Positions 1 through 11,824 of a stretch of DNA of 64,000 nucleotides are shown piece by piece. The position numbers were made by a program, and so were the translations under genes. The DNA lies in assembly GCA_944474755.1 (NCBI GenBank), contig OX104114.1, forward strand, positions 80,710,623 to 80,774,622. Direction: 5' to 3'. The notes beneath the pieces are model-generated. The model worked only from the letters and a program-made list of their open reading frames with translations, did not search any database and was not told where the DNA came from. This stretch comes from Limnoperna fortunei (taxonomy: Eukaryota; Mollusca; Bivalvia; Mytilida; Modiolidae). The number at the start of each line of letters is the position of its first letter. The stretch's first letter is position 1.

Positions 1-2364
1 TGAAGTTAGCTAAAATTTCATTATGCAATTTCACTTGGTATTAAATTTATTTATAAATTTAATTTCTCTGTGTTTAAGTTAAGTCTTTTTAAATGTATAA
101 ATTTTAAATAATAGTATATATATTAAGTTTCTACAAATTTACTTCTCTACCTTAAAGTTTGATATTATCACTCTGCCAATAATAATTTCTTCCGAATAAA
201 AGCTTTGTTTTAATTTCAAGCAACCATACAAATTTAATATGGTACAATCTAGATAATTTAATATATAATTATAATTTATAGTAGTAATGTTTTAATTGAT
301 GCGGAATAAATGAATACACATTAATTAATTAATTATTATATTAACGTACAAAACGCAATATGGATGTGCCCATATTACTAAGAAATTGTAACTGATTTTA
401 GATTCTACTTTGATGAGTTGTAAGTATCCAGTACTGGTTTTAAATGGATGTTAGTAAGAAAAGTTACTGCGTATGAGCGACGGTTGTTTGCCTGACAATA
501 TGAAAACTGCTTACGGCGTTTTGAAATGCAGCGGTTTTTCCATTTTGAAAAAGCGATTTCCCATACTAAATTTCGACCTTGTTTTGAAAGGAATTTTACG
601 TTAAAAACATTCCATTGTTGTCTTTTCGATATCCTTCGTGTCATGTCGTCTGCAACTGAGGCGGGAAAAGTAAACAGACGACCGTTTGTAAACAACATTA
701 GACCCCCTTGAGAAATAAAATGGCTATGGAAGATCGATCTATCAAACTGAAAATTCCCCCTCATTTTAAAACGCCGATTAACTGTTGAAAATAATTGTTG
801 ATTTTAAACAATGATATTTGGGATATACAAAAGGACCATAAGCTCGACAAAACGTGGTAATAGTTTTCATAGTGTTAGGTGAAAAAACTCCGCCCAGTGA
901 CAGTAACGTTTAATATAGTAGAATTTAGAATTATCTATTGACGAATAAAAAGATTTTATATTTTGATGTTTGAGTCGCGTCTTGTGTTTCTAAGTCTCAT
1001 TAAAACCATGTATTGACGTGGTGTCTGTATGATCTGTCACAATGTTTTATTAGACTGTTTGTAAATAAGCAATGTTTGATTTACACATAAGACAAGTTTA
1101 ACTATATGCATGACATGGCAGAAAGAGAAATCATCACAATTGGCTATTTAAACTTTTAATTACGTTTGGTTTTCTAACGTGGAATGCGGGACTGGAACTG
1201 TTAAAAGTAAAAGACAAGATTTATTTCTATTTCACTTTTTGATGTCACTCTTCTTATATTTGTTCTGTGGTGGACCGAATATGGGATTAAGGTGTTTGAT
1301 TTGCATTTGGTGCTAAATATTACAAATGTGAGTTTAAAATATGGATAGTGTAATTCCAGTTACAAAACTGTTGATACAATAATTAGATAATAATTTAAAG
1401 AAACTGTATTGACGAAGTAACTTCTTTAAAATGTTGATAGCTTAGATTTAAAAAAATATATCTGGTGAACAGTATTTCGTTTCAGAATTCAATTATAAAA
1501 AGTAGCTAAACATGAAAGACTTTTCACGTCAAATTAAAGACCAGTTTAAAATTAATATAGGACTAACATGACATTTAAAGATTAAACTCATAAATATTGG
1601 CCTTATGATTGTTTATTATTACATGTTAAATGCATTGCTTGTATAAGGTTCTGTCTTCGATTTTAACTTAGTTGACAAGCAGAAGTAATTTAGTATACAC
1701 TGACTTTTTGGTTCACATACATGACATAGTTGAGTTATCTGGTTTTACATGTTCTTATACTGTGATATACAAGTGTATGCACATTTTTGTGGTATCAATT
1801 TTAGTTTTTTACATTTATATTCTTCTCCCTCATTCTGAATAATTCAACTGACTGTTAAATGTAAGTTTTTACTATATTCCCCAAACCAGAAGTCAATCTA
1901 TTTAGTTGTTATTGGATGGGTACTATATAAATGTCAACAATTTCACAGTATAAATTACTTAACATTTAAAATTACAACTGGGACAATAGTGTTTATAGTT
2001 AACTTAGTTTGTAAACCATGTGATATCTATGCTGAAAACATGCTATCATTTACGTATTGACAAACATTTCACCAAAACCAATCATTGCTGACTGTTTTTG
2101 CGAAGTTAGACCAAGACATTAACAAATACTACCCACCAGATACGTTAAAACGGTCCCAAGAATTATTATGAAAATATAACTTAAAACAGGAGGTAGTCGT
2201 CAGATTGTACGATAAAATGGACCATATATACTTCGGATTGATGAATTTACACTCAGTTGAAACAGGTGAAAATAAATTAATTAACCTTTTAACTTTTAAA
2301 ATGTGACGTATTTTAAGGATTTGACTTTTCCGTAGATATGACAATCAGTAACTCATTAGCGGCA
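1..2364. other. Non-coding AT-rich stretch
   Basis: I see no supportable gene here. The only long open frame (405-764, minus strand, 119 codons) lies in a slightly GC-richer patch. It shows no domain, no clear splice sites and no paralog in the window, so I do not call it. Confidence 0.5.
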
Positions 2365-2520
2365 TGCACTGCTTACTCGTCCAGAGCACCTGAGTACTCA
2401 AATGGTTTTTATTGGGTTCGGGTTACTCTCTTTCTGTGTTTTATGTTTTTGGTTTTTGTGTTGTGTTTGTCTATATAAGGATTTGTAACTGTCCCTTGGA
2501 TTTTGGCTCTTGTTGTTAGG
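2365..2520 (+). repeat. Fragment of a dispersed mollusc-type repeat
   Basis: A tract containing CTCGTCCAGAGCACCTGAG, then a T/G-rich run (TTTTTGGTTTTTGTGTTG), then AACTGTCCCTTGG. From memory this order matches a very common interspersed repeat of mussel-type genomes. It has no coding potential and no visible target duplication. The assignment rests on recognition only, and the ends are approximate. Confidence 0.35.
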
Positions 2521-4161
2521 TAGGTTTTCTTTGATATTTTCCTAAATACATTGATCGATCCTTGAATGCCTTTGTAATGTCAGCTTTGTATACCATTAGT
2601 TTATTAAGGATAACTGATTTTTACTATAGCGTGCAGTCGTTTTAATGATGTTAATTATTTGTGATTGTTCATTCCGAATATTAAAGGTTTGCCATCTGGC
2701 TCCCTACCCTCGTTGAAAGGCTAAGTTTTTGCATACCAAAAACAATCTAGTAAATATTATTGCTATTAAACCTTTGTTTAAAATGTGAAATTAATTGTAT
2801 GTTCCAAACGTTACATTACCTTATTGATATTTAAGTAAACTGACATTGAATCAACTGAAAATAACTAAACATTTGCGAAAAAATTAAACACAGAAAAGAA
2901 AGATATCACTGCTCCTAAGAATGTGTTCAGCAACTCTAAGATATTGGATTTCAAGAAGGGTATATAACTGTTTCACAATTTGTTTTATTTAGAACTTGAC
3001 AATTTAATTCCCATAGCACAAAGTAACTTAATTGTTTTATCAAAAGATTCCTATCGAACAGATCGTTTTCAGAAGATAATTTATGATACCGAATCGACAA
3101 TTTCGATGATAAATTGGTGTGTGTACAGATACCAGAATTGCCTGATGAAAAGGTGAGGATGCATACGCCATTAAGATGCATAATTCCTTTTTATGCTGGA
3201 ATTCATAATTTTTCTAAATTATTAAACTGTTTGCTAGTTCTGAGAAACAAAGAAGTGCAGTATATTAGAAGATATCCTTGAAATATTGCAGTTTCCGCAG
3301 ACAGTGGTCGGCGGCTTAACAGTACGGCCTTTCCCAAAAAAATCGAATCATTCAAATACAGTCGCTGCAAAGGTATTCTTAGCATTGACATGAACACTTT
3401 GCACTTTACACTTTTCATACCAAAGAATATGTCGCCCGCACACAACGCAGTGATAATTTAAGCCTCTGTTGAATGCCAAAAGCCAGCCAATAACTTGAAA
3501 ATAAAGTATACTCTGCCGAATTCAGTACTTTTGAATCTAGAACAAAAACTCTTCAAAATGTTCCAAAATCAAGATGCTCATGAACTCATAGCTAAAGCAG
3601 GTTTCTTTATTGTTAAGAAACTTTATTATATTTTGCGTTATTTCTGTGGGCAATGTTTCAGTATGGAGCATCAATAAAAGCAAGATATTTATTTTGAAAT
3701 TTGAAGGAATGAATCTTAGATGTCTTTTGATAATTAATTAACAAGAATAGCTACTTTTGACATATTAGATCGCCAAACAAAAAAATCATGTGACTCAAAT
3801 CGTTTGGATATCTTTGCACAAGCCGGTTTTAGTGAGGATATGTTGTGATATGCTTGTTGCATGGATTGACAAAAATTAACGAGATTTCAAACCCATGGGC
3901 AGTTCGTAATAAGTTTTCCTCCGACTGCTGTAATGCAGCAAAAATTCTTTATAAAACACCATCAAAATGATAAATCCAGCCATATTAATGTCTCATTCCA
4001 GAGATAAGCCGAACAGAAGAAAGAAACTGTATTTTTATTATAATTTGTGTGTACCTATCAACTCCTTTGTCCACATTTCCATGTTTATGTTTAAATATTT
4101 ATTGCAGTATTTCTCGGACTATTGAAACGGGTAGTCACAGACATCTAACTTTAAAACTGAT
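2521..4161. other. Non-coding stretch downstream of the first ankyrin gene
   Basis: No supportable gene. The part nearest the ankyrin gene (about 4030-4161) holds several TTTATT words, which read AATAAA on the minus strand. They are candidate poly(A) signals for that gene. The rest is AT-rich without recognised structure. Confidence 0.5.
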
Positions 4162-4167
4162 TTTATT
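4162..4167 (-). promoter_or_regulatory. Poly(A) signal abutting the stop codon of the first ankyrin gene
   Basis: On the minus strand the stop codon TAG (4170-4168) is followed at once by AATAAA. If used, it would give an almost absent 3' UTR. A further AATAAA lies near 4098-4103 and may be the working signal. Confidence 0.4.
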
Positions 4168-4929
4168 CTACACAAGGCCATTTATGTTATTATAACAATG
4201 ATAGCCAGAGGCAACATATTCAATATTTCCGAATCTATCAATAAAGTGTTTACGTTCAATACCACCATTTGCTCTATTAAACATTAACACCGATATACCC
4301 TTTTCATGAATGTCTACATTGATTCCTCCACAAAACCCATCAACTTCAAAATGAAAACGCCCTAATTCGTACAAATAACATAGTTGTGGAAGAATTATGA
4401 CATACTTTTCGAGAAGATCCCCTATTTCCTCGTGCATATGTTTGTGAAGTGCGTCTTCCATGTTCTTTACAGCTTCATCGTCTTCATTTGTATTATGTGA
4501 AAATGCTAATAGAGTAAGAAAGTCTTCATCTAGATTCTTGCGTTTGGCAATATTATAAGCTGTTTCACCATCAGAAGTCTTTAATGACCTTGACGCCCCT
4601 AAACTTAGCAACTGTTCAAATATTTCTTTGGAACTAGAAGTTAATGCAGCTTCGTGTAGGACTGTCCGGAAGGAAGGTCCATAGATATCGGGAAATATCA
4701 ATAATTTGTTTGTACAGTCAGTCATACAATTATTATCCAGGTGTTCTACTTCCTTAAACAAGTCGGTCCATTGTCCTGTGTGGGCCAAGTGAACAACATT
4801 ATCCATCGTCTGTTGAAAATCGTCAAAGCTTGGTTGTTTACGTTTACAGCAAAAAAGTCTCGTACGTGGCCAATCATCATCTTCCCTATTTTTATGCTTA
4901 TAACTAACTGGATACCATATAATGGACAT
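4168..4929 (-). CDS. Small ankyrin-repeat protein with conserved C-terminal domain (paralog 1)
   Basis: Predicted 253-residue protein, no signal peptide or membrane segment, so probably cytosolic. I start at the ATG at 4929 (MSIIWYPVSYK) and not at the longer open frame from 5076, because TTTTCAG|AAATATG just upstream is a good 3' splice site. The paralog at 10077 has the same arrangement (TTGTAG|AAATATG). This implies an upstream non-coding exon. Around residues 95-140 is one clear ankyrin unit (TVLHEAALTSSSKEIFEQLL then GETAYNIAKRKN). The C-terminal part (about 180-245) has LPQLCYLYELGRFHFEV, a GG-turn and HFIDRFGNIE. From memory, similar tails occur in marine invertebrate ankyrin proteins with a GGF...RVVGGS...H signature; here the RVVGGS part is altered to NRANGG. 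The biochemical role is unknown. Ankyrin repeats usually bind protein partners. Confidence 0.75.
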   Translation of the reverse strand: MSIIWYPVSYKHKNREDDDWPRTRLFCCKRKQPSFDDFQQTMDNVVHLAHTGQWTDLFKEVEHLDNNCMTDCTNKLLIFPDIYGPSFRTVLHEAALTSSSKEIFEQLLSLGASRSLKTSDGETAYNIAKRKNLDEDFLTLLAFSHNTNEDDEAVKNMEDALHKHMHEEIGDLLEKYVIILPQLCYLYELGRFHFEVDGFCGGINVDIHEKGISVLMFNRANGGIERKHFIDRFGNIEYVASGYHCYNNINGLV

Positions 4930-7900
4930 ATTTCTGAAAATATTAACCAAAAACAATTCGAATATTAGATGCACAAGTAAGTTAAAATAACAACCAAAAA
5001 AGTGTAGATATTCAACCTGTCTTAATGATATCCACCAAATTAATACCAAACATCCAGGTCGCGTTAATACATACATCTATAGTAGTAACTACGTTTCTGA
5101 ATAGTTTTTTGATTTCTAAAGTATTGGTATCAGTTTATTGTCTATCAAACGGCTTTCTAAAGAAAATAAAAAACTGAATATTAACATATGTCAGAAAAGT
5201 AATACCACCACTGTTAAAAAGTGAATTTAGCACTGTCAAATCACAGTGTAAATTATGTAACAAATTTAAACTATTTTCATAAAATGTTTCCTGTCAAAAT
5301 TCTTTATTCTGTACAAAATGCAAGTACAAATTTAATACGCAATGGCTAACAGAAAACGCACAAATGCTACAAGCAAAAAATATGCAACAAACCAACAGCA
5401 ACGCTAATTACCCTGGAAGAGCGATATCAGGTGTCCAGGACTAGTGCTCAAATTCTGAATTAATAGTATTACTTAATGGTCAAAATCGATGCGAAACCAC
5501 GAGTTACCCACGAATAAAAGTCACCATCTCACTTGTTAACCACCGTTAAACATAATCTTAATATATCCTGTTTATACTTGTTTATGCTGCATTGTGACTC
5601 ATTATTATCGAAGATCGCGTTATATTTACTATGCTTGCCATGGATTTTATTCATGCAATAGGATATTACGATTGCTTAAATTTTATGTATTTAATTTAAT
5701 TTCAAATCATTTACTCGCATAAAATATTTCTAGCAGAATTCGAGGAATTGAATTATGTTCAAAGTTCAATTCGCTGTTTTTAATATTCAAGAAGAAACAC
5801 GTTCACACTGTTTGGTAGACATTACCAAATGTCTCATAAAAGAGTGGAAAATATTGCTTTACAGACGACAGCTTATAAACAATCAATTGTTATGTGACAT
5901 CGTTACAATCTCCAAACAGAAGACCCTGGGGTGTTGGTTTTGAATTTGTTGACCTCGTACGCCTAATGTACGAGTAATGTTTTGGAATGGCTAATTCCGC
6001 TGGCCCATGGATCCAGATTTCACTTGTATGCATGAAATAAATAGAGACGCCAAAACTGTTCGAGGTCATGGTCAAATTCGTAGACATAGGAAATATTGAT
6101 CTATAGGTAAATATAACAATTTTAGAGGGTGTGGCCATGTGTTTGTTCCGACGAGATTACGTCTACAAAACATTACTAAAAATCTTTTTAAAGTTACAAA
6201 AATAAAACATTTTCATGTATGTAAAAAACAAATAATAACCTGACTTGTGTGTGTATTTCTTCCGGGTATACCTTTCCAAAGTATTTGATTATTCTAAGTT
6301 TGACGGTTAAGATAAAGTGGTCCAATTTATCGGTCTACTACGTTAGAGTCTTAGGGTGATTAACTATGGAAATTACGTCCTAAGAGGCTACTTCCCATAA
6401 TAATAATAATAGCCGAAAGAATTCACCATTGTATTTACCTGAATCAAAAGAGCTTTATATCAATATATCCAACTATGGAAAACCATTTTCTCAACAATAA
6501 TTTATTCCCCTTCTGTTGTACATTAAACTTTTGCACAATAGTTAGAAATAATGCAAAAAAAAGTATAACCATACTGTATCAAATAACTGAAGATAACATG
6601 GTCATGACAATTTCCACGCTTCACGCGCACGACGTATTTACGAGGTTGAAGGGCTTTGCCATCTTTACAAAAATATATTAGATCCAGCTTAGTCGTAGGC
6701 CTTGGGAATAGAAAAACCAAAGAATGGGAAGGATTTTAAACTCCAATGATTAAACAAATAAAAATGAAAATGCCGTTCACTATAGAGTAAGCTCACTTTA
6801 ATAATTGTACTTGCTGATGACCATGAAATGATATAATGAATTGAAAATTACTTACTCTTTCAAATGGGAGATTCGGCTGTTTACGAAATGGCAGACATCA
6901 GACGTGTTTTTCTTGTATGCTTCAAATATTTAGGGGTTTAGAATCAGTTCTCCAATGGTCATTTAAATTGATGATTTAAGGTGATTGTGAAATTAATCTT
7001 CCATAGGTGGTGCTAGTATTCCATTAAAAGTTTTGTATATCTGCATAAGAAAGCCAGTAACGAAATTCAATTCTGTAAATCTAGTGCTTTTAATATGATT
7101 CAGCTTAAGTGAATTTTATTCTATCTACGCTTCCACCGAGGGCAGCACATCATTTCTGCTTTATTATTACCTATGTTTTTGAAACATTTGTGACGAAAAA
7201 TGTCTGTGGCCTTTGAATTGTACAAGATCGTGTAATAAATTAAACTGTGGGGCGGAGCTCTAGAAGTGTTGCCATTTTCACTGCTGACAGGTGGAAACAA
7301 AAAAATTTACCTGGGCTGATCTGTAAGCGACTACACAAAAACATATTTTTAGTTGAATATTGAAAGGAAATAGTAGGATAAGGTTCGGTTCTAGTCGTAT
7401 AAAGTAAATATGTTAATAAATAAATTAATTATGGTCAATTTATAGTCTTTATCAGTAAGACATATTTCTTTCCTGTCAGCATAACAAAAGCAAAAAATAT
7501 TACCTTTTGCTTTTGTTTAATCAACAGTTGACATATTGTTAGATATAAATTAATGGGAACTGTCATAAAGCTCAAGAGAATAAGTGTACAGTTCGCGTTT
7601 TTTGTCATGATATAATTGAAGGAAATATGTTTCCTTGAGAAAAAGCTTTTCTTGTCCAGTCATCGCAGTGACCGAATAAGTAGATTTCGATTCTTATATT
7701 ATATTAATAGTGCACTAATCTAAAATACACAACATAAAGATAAGGACAGGAGTTATAGAAAGTAAATAAGAAACTCAACAAAAAAATTAACAATTAAAGG
7801 ACATAACTGATACAATGGTGAAAATAAATTCAAACATAATATCATATAACGCATCATAACAGTATGAATGAGTTGCACTAATCTTTGACATCTGCATATG

Positions 7901-9149
7901 TGTATTATTCCTGAACACATATTAAAATTTTTAAAAAGCGTCTAGAGGCTTCTTAACGCTAGAGGGCGCTCACCTTTATTACCTAACTTACTTGGAAAAT
8001 GGGGCTATCTAATTTTAGTAGAGGACTTCCAAAGATCATCGATGTAAAGATCGGTTTAAATTTATCTCGTGATTTCCAAAGAGAAAATTTATTTCTGAGT
8101 TTTAGTATTTTCCATTCTAAACCAAAGCCATTGGTGGTGAAATTCTTTGTAATGAAACAGTTAGAATGAAAGGGCATCTAAAGATAACTTTTCAAACTCC
8201 AGGTTCATAGAAAACTGTCACACTAGTTTTCATTTAGCTATGTGCTATAGTTTATAAAAGTCATAACTTGAATGCCTATATCAACAAATGTCGAAATTAA
8301 AACTGAACTTCTGTTTCTGTCGAAATAAAAAAATAAAACCAAGTTCGACTTTCATCGGCCATGTGGAACAAACGTTTCTTTTTAAAAAAAAATCGTTAAA
8401 AAGTTGTAATTCAAATTAGAATGTTAGACTCCACTAGTGTATCTAGGAGCTAATGCCTTGTAGTGATACCCAAGCCAAAAAGTGTTCGGTAAACAGTAAG
8501 TAGATTACCAATGAGCGTGCAATCGCTATATCTATATTGCACTATAGGATAAAGCTATATGCAAAATGAAGGGCTTCTATATGCTATAGTTGCTTAGAAA
8601 ACTGCGACGTAAATTTTGGTTATGCTTTATTCGAAGCCGGGTATAAAAACCTGATTCTAAAATAGAATAACAATATGTTTACCAAAACTAATATTAATGA
8701 ACAGAACACCAGACCGCCATATTTTAAGACACACAGTTAAAATACATGATACCCGCATGTATGTGCTGTTGTTTTCTGCTTAACTGGACATATAGGAGAA
8801 ACAATATACCATCTCTGTGTGTATGTATGATAAAAGAATTATAACTGAATAATTTCTGCTTGATTTTTAATTTATTTATAAATGGGTTTTATTCTATAAA
8901 ACATGGTTCATAAAAAAAACTGTTATACGTCCAATTTAATTTTACAATGTGCGTAAATGACTCGAGTTTAAATAATAGTGTACTAATAAATTTTCTTTGA
9001 TTTGTCACAATTTCAACTATCCTTTCTAAAAATCATTTAACTTTCCTGTAAATTTACAAATTATAAACTTCGATAATTCAATATCAGTTACACCAACGAA
9101 CATACTTCTCGAACCTGAAAATCAAAACTGCATCAATATGAAAGGTTTT
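4930..9149. other. Spacer between the two ankyrin paralogs
   Basis: It holds the presumed upstream intron and 5' exon of paralog 1; I cannot place that exon. Otherwise AT-rich with no supportable coding region. Small palindromes are present, including CTCGTAC-GCCTAAT-GTACGAG near 5954 and a hairpin at 7483-7517. Open frames at 5890-6138 and 7983-8177 lack any domain or codon pattern. Confidence 0.45.
7483..7517. repeat. Short perfect hairpin
   Basis: AACAAAAGCAAAA is followed by an AT-rich loop and its exact reverse complement TTTTGCTTTTGTT. The 13-bp stem has no gene context. It may be a relic of a foldback element. Confidence 0.5.
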
Positions 9150-9216
9150 GTGTTCGTTTGAATGATGTTTAACGCCACTTTCAGCATTTTTTCAGCAATA
9201 TCATGGCGTCCAGTTT
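9150..9216 (-). mobile_element. 3' tail fragment of a SINE
   Basis: On the minus strand the sequence reads ACTGGACGCCATG, a GCTGAAA-rich part, GTGGCGTTAAAC and CATTCAAACGAAC. This is the 3' end shared by the SINE copies near 15.8, 18.3, 44.7 and 46.8 kb. The head is missing. It sits just 3' of the second ankyrin paralog. Confidence 0.65.
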
Positions 9217-9397
9217 TTCCAGTTGATCTGAAATCAAAATTGCATAATTATGACAATATTCACATCTATCTATACCATTTTTTAAAAGACAGCAGATTCT
9301 ATTTACATTAACATTATAAAAGTTACATGAGATAATCTGCTGGTATGTTTTTATGTATATAATGTGTTCATTCCAAACCTGACTATCCGTTAGTAGA

Positions 9398-10077
9398 TTA
9401 ATCATAACCAGCAGCGATAAGTTCTATATTTCCACTTCTATCTATAATGTGTGTTTCCTCACTGCCGCCAACCACTCTACAGAAACTATCGACGAGTATA
9501 CCTTTATCGTTGATCTCTACATTGAATCCCCCCAACCATCTTGGAACTTCATAATGAAAACGCCCAAATTCGTACAAATAACTTAATTGTGGAAGACATA
9601 CTTCATTCTCGTCGAGAAGTTTTGCCACTCTAGAACGCATAAGCTTATGAAGACCGTCTGCCATGTTCTTAATAGCTTGATCATCTTCAGTTGTATTACA
9701 TGAAAATGCTAATAAGGTAAGAATGCCATCATCTAGATTTCGGCGTTCGCAATGTCATAAGCTGTTTCACCATCAGAAGTCTTTAATGACCTTGACGCTT
9801 TGAAACTAAGTAATCGTTCAAATACCTCTTTAGAACTTGATGTCAAAGCTGCCTCATGGAGAACTGTACGAAATGACGGTCCTGGCGTATCTGGAAGTAT
9901 CAAAGAGTTGTTTATCATGTTCTCATATTCCAATATATCCCGTTCCTCTTCTAGTGCTTGGAACAAATGGGCCCATCGTCCTGTGTAAGCCAAGTCAGAC
10001 ATTTTCTGTAGTAAGACAACATCTTCACTGGTTGTGTCTTTACGTTTATAACTTACCGGATACCATACTATTGACAT
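9398..10077 (-). pseudogene. Ankyrin-repeat protein paralog 2, disrupted by a one-base frameshift
   Basis: Tandem paralog of the 4168-4929 gene on the same strand, sharing the MSI(V/I)WYPVSYK start, the preceding 3' splice site, the ankyrin unit (TVLHEAALTSSSKEVFERLL) and the C-terminal domain. Its tail fits the family signature better than paralog 1 (FCRVVGGSEETHIID). The frame opens at 10077, runs through GETAYDIANAEI and stops at 9733-9735. Aligned with paralog 1, one base is missing near 9741-9750. Past that point the other frame resumes without stops to 9398 and keeps the domain. Stop to stop, the C-terminus is about nine residues shorter than in paralog 1. The rest is well conserved, so this could be a young pseudogene, a recent allele or a base-calling error. 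Confidence 0.7.
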
Positions 10078-11469
10078 ATTTCTACAAGATAAAAACAAAA
10101 CATTATTGAGCTTAAAAGGCACAAGTCACTAGGAATAAAAGCTATGCAAGAACTGTCTAAGCAACTGATAGCATTTAAACCAATCAAATTACCCCAGTTT
10201 AGATTGGTGCAAATATTGTTAACTAGATGGATAATGCTTATGAACCAGCTGCTTCACGTTGGACACTTCTATGTAAGAACCAGGCGCTTAAAAACTATCT
10301 TGTATATAGGTTTAAAATAACTAAACACCACATCAAAATATTGTTTAGAAATATTATTAACAAATGGCTGACACGGCTTACCGTACACTTGTTTGAATAA
10401 ATCGTGTACCCAGGTAAATTTTTATTTCGGTACAAGTATTAATAGTCTGACTTACTATAACAAGAAAATATTTGATTTAAAATTTGTCATACAAAGCCAC
10501 CTATAAAAATAAATTCTTTATCATTTTCAGTTTCAATTCTCGTTATTTCGAATGTCTTGTTTAATATTAAAGTAGTGGATATACTACAGTATCTGGTTCT
10601 TATTGATACCATGGTATACCCTGCTCAATAAAAAATGTGTTCACTCTGGAAAGTTTACAGTTGGCTGAAACATTACCGTCGTTACAGTTGAGCATCAATC
10701 AATCAATCAATCAATCAATGTTTGCTATTATGTTATTTCCATTTTTATGTTTTACTAGTCCTTATATACGCATCATTAATATATAATATTCAAGCTCCGT
10801 CCACTCCAAACATTACCCGTACCCGTATGTGTTGTTATCTAGTAATCAGTTTAATCTACAAAAGACCAGAAGTATGGACCCCAATATTGCATCTACTCGA
10901 AGCGTTCTTTTGTTGTACATATCTTCTGATTTGTAAGTGAGCGTGTTTTCATATATATATATCTTCACGTACTTCGTAGGTTCGTCCACAAATGATAAAT
11001 CTACATGTACTTCGAACTAAATTAGGAAAAATAAAATATTAGGTAAAAACTCACTATAAATAGCTAGAAACTACGGAAAGCCGTTCCTAGTTAAATGTAT
11101 TTTCTATTACTGTTCCTTCATTTATCCAATGAAACGACAAAATGAACATGAAGTAAATAAATAAACATACTAACATGTCTCAAACAGGTAGCCGGATATA
11201 ATGACCAATAAACACTGCGGAAATCCGGTTCAACAGTACAGTAAGTATTATTTATTACTTTATACATTATGAACTTTACGACACAGTTGACTGGTTTTAT
11301 CGTGGGTCATATTTATATTGGTAGATTTTGTAGATTTTGTCCAACTAATATTTTCCTAAAAAAGAGATCACTGTTTTTACTTTTTTTCTGTATTAGTAAA
11401 ATGACACTTGAAAGCGGTGTACGGCCCAAATTTTTGTTTACGTAACAATGGAAGACTTGCATTAATTAA
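10078..11469. other. Non-coding stretch with an (ATCA) microsatellite
   Basis: It contains a short (ATCA)n run near 10692-10720. A possible 40-nt coding exon at 11201-11240 is listed separately. Nothing else is supportable. Confidence 0.45.
11201..11240 (+). CDS. Possible initial coding exon (speculative)
   Basis: The ATG at 11201 opens MTNKHCGNPVQQY and runs into a strong donor, TACA|GTAAGTATT, after 40 nt, leaving phase 1. The next candidate coding exon on this strand, the vWA exon at 13808, also needs a phase-1 donor, so the two would join in frame to give ...QQY-N-CLIDVVF. The phase match has a one-in-three chance of being accidental. The peptide has no signal sequence, which a vWA ectodomain would normally need. 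Treat as a lead only. Confidence 0.15.
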
Positions 11470-11824
11470 GAATTGAATGCATTCTTTTAAAGTTTCATTG
11501 ACGTATGAAAGCGTTGACCGAAGCACATTTTACACCGCACTTCATGATGAAAATGAGCTTCGGTCAACGCTTTCATACGTGAAAAGAATGCATTCAATTC
11601 TTATATTTACATTTTATTTCATTAAAAAAATGCCGGGATCCTGATTTAAATCGTGCACAATGTATTTCTGTTTATTTAAATTGCTCCTCGTTTGTTTACT
11701 GTGGACTTCGTCATGGAAGCGCTTGCTCTTCAATGCTACTGGTTTCATACAAAGAATAATTCTACGTCATTTGTAAAAGTTGAACCAATAGAAATCAAGG
11801 ATATCGATGAAAGACATACGCAAT
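11470..11824 (+). mobile_element. Palindrome-headed non-autonomous element, copy 1
   Basis: The first ~135 bp form a near-perfect inverted repeat: GAATTGAATGCATTC, TTTCATTGACGTATGAAAGC and GTTGACCGAAG on the left mirror CTTCGGTCAAC to GAATGCATTCAATTC on the right. A unique ~220-bp tail follows, ending in AGACATACGCAAT. The same unit occurs inverted at 37575-37951, where it interrupts an intron. TTAA precedes this copy (11466-11469) and GTAA follows it. The other copy has TTAA on both sides, suggesting TTAA target duplications. No ORF. Confidence 0.7.

Noticed and set aside
405..764. 119-codon open frame on the minus strand in a GC-richer patch
   Set aside because: No domain, no splice support and no paralog in the window. 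A possible short start on the other strand (MSSATEAGK before a GTAAAC) was equally weak.
7483..7517. Considered as a transcription terminator
   Set aside because: Hairpin terminators of this type are bacterial and there is no adjacent gene.
9181..9405. 74-codon frame just 3' of the second ankyrin gene, a possible extra exon
   Set aside because: Most of it is a SINE tail fragment.
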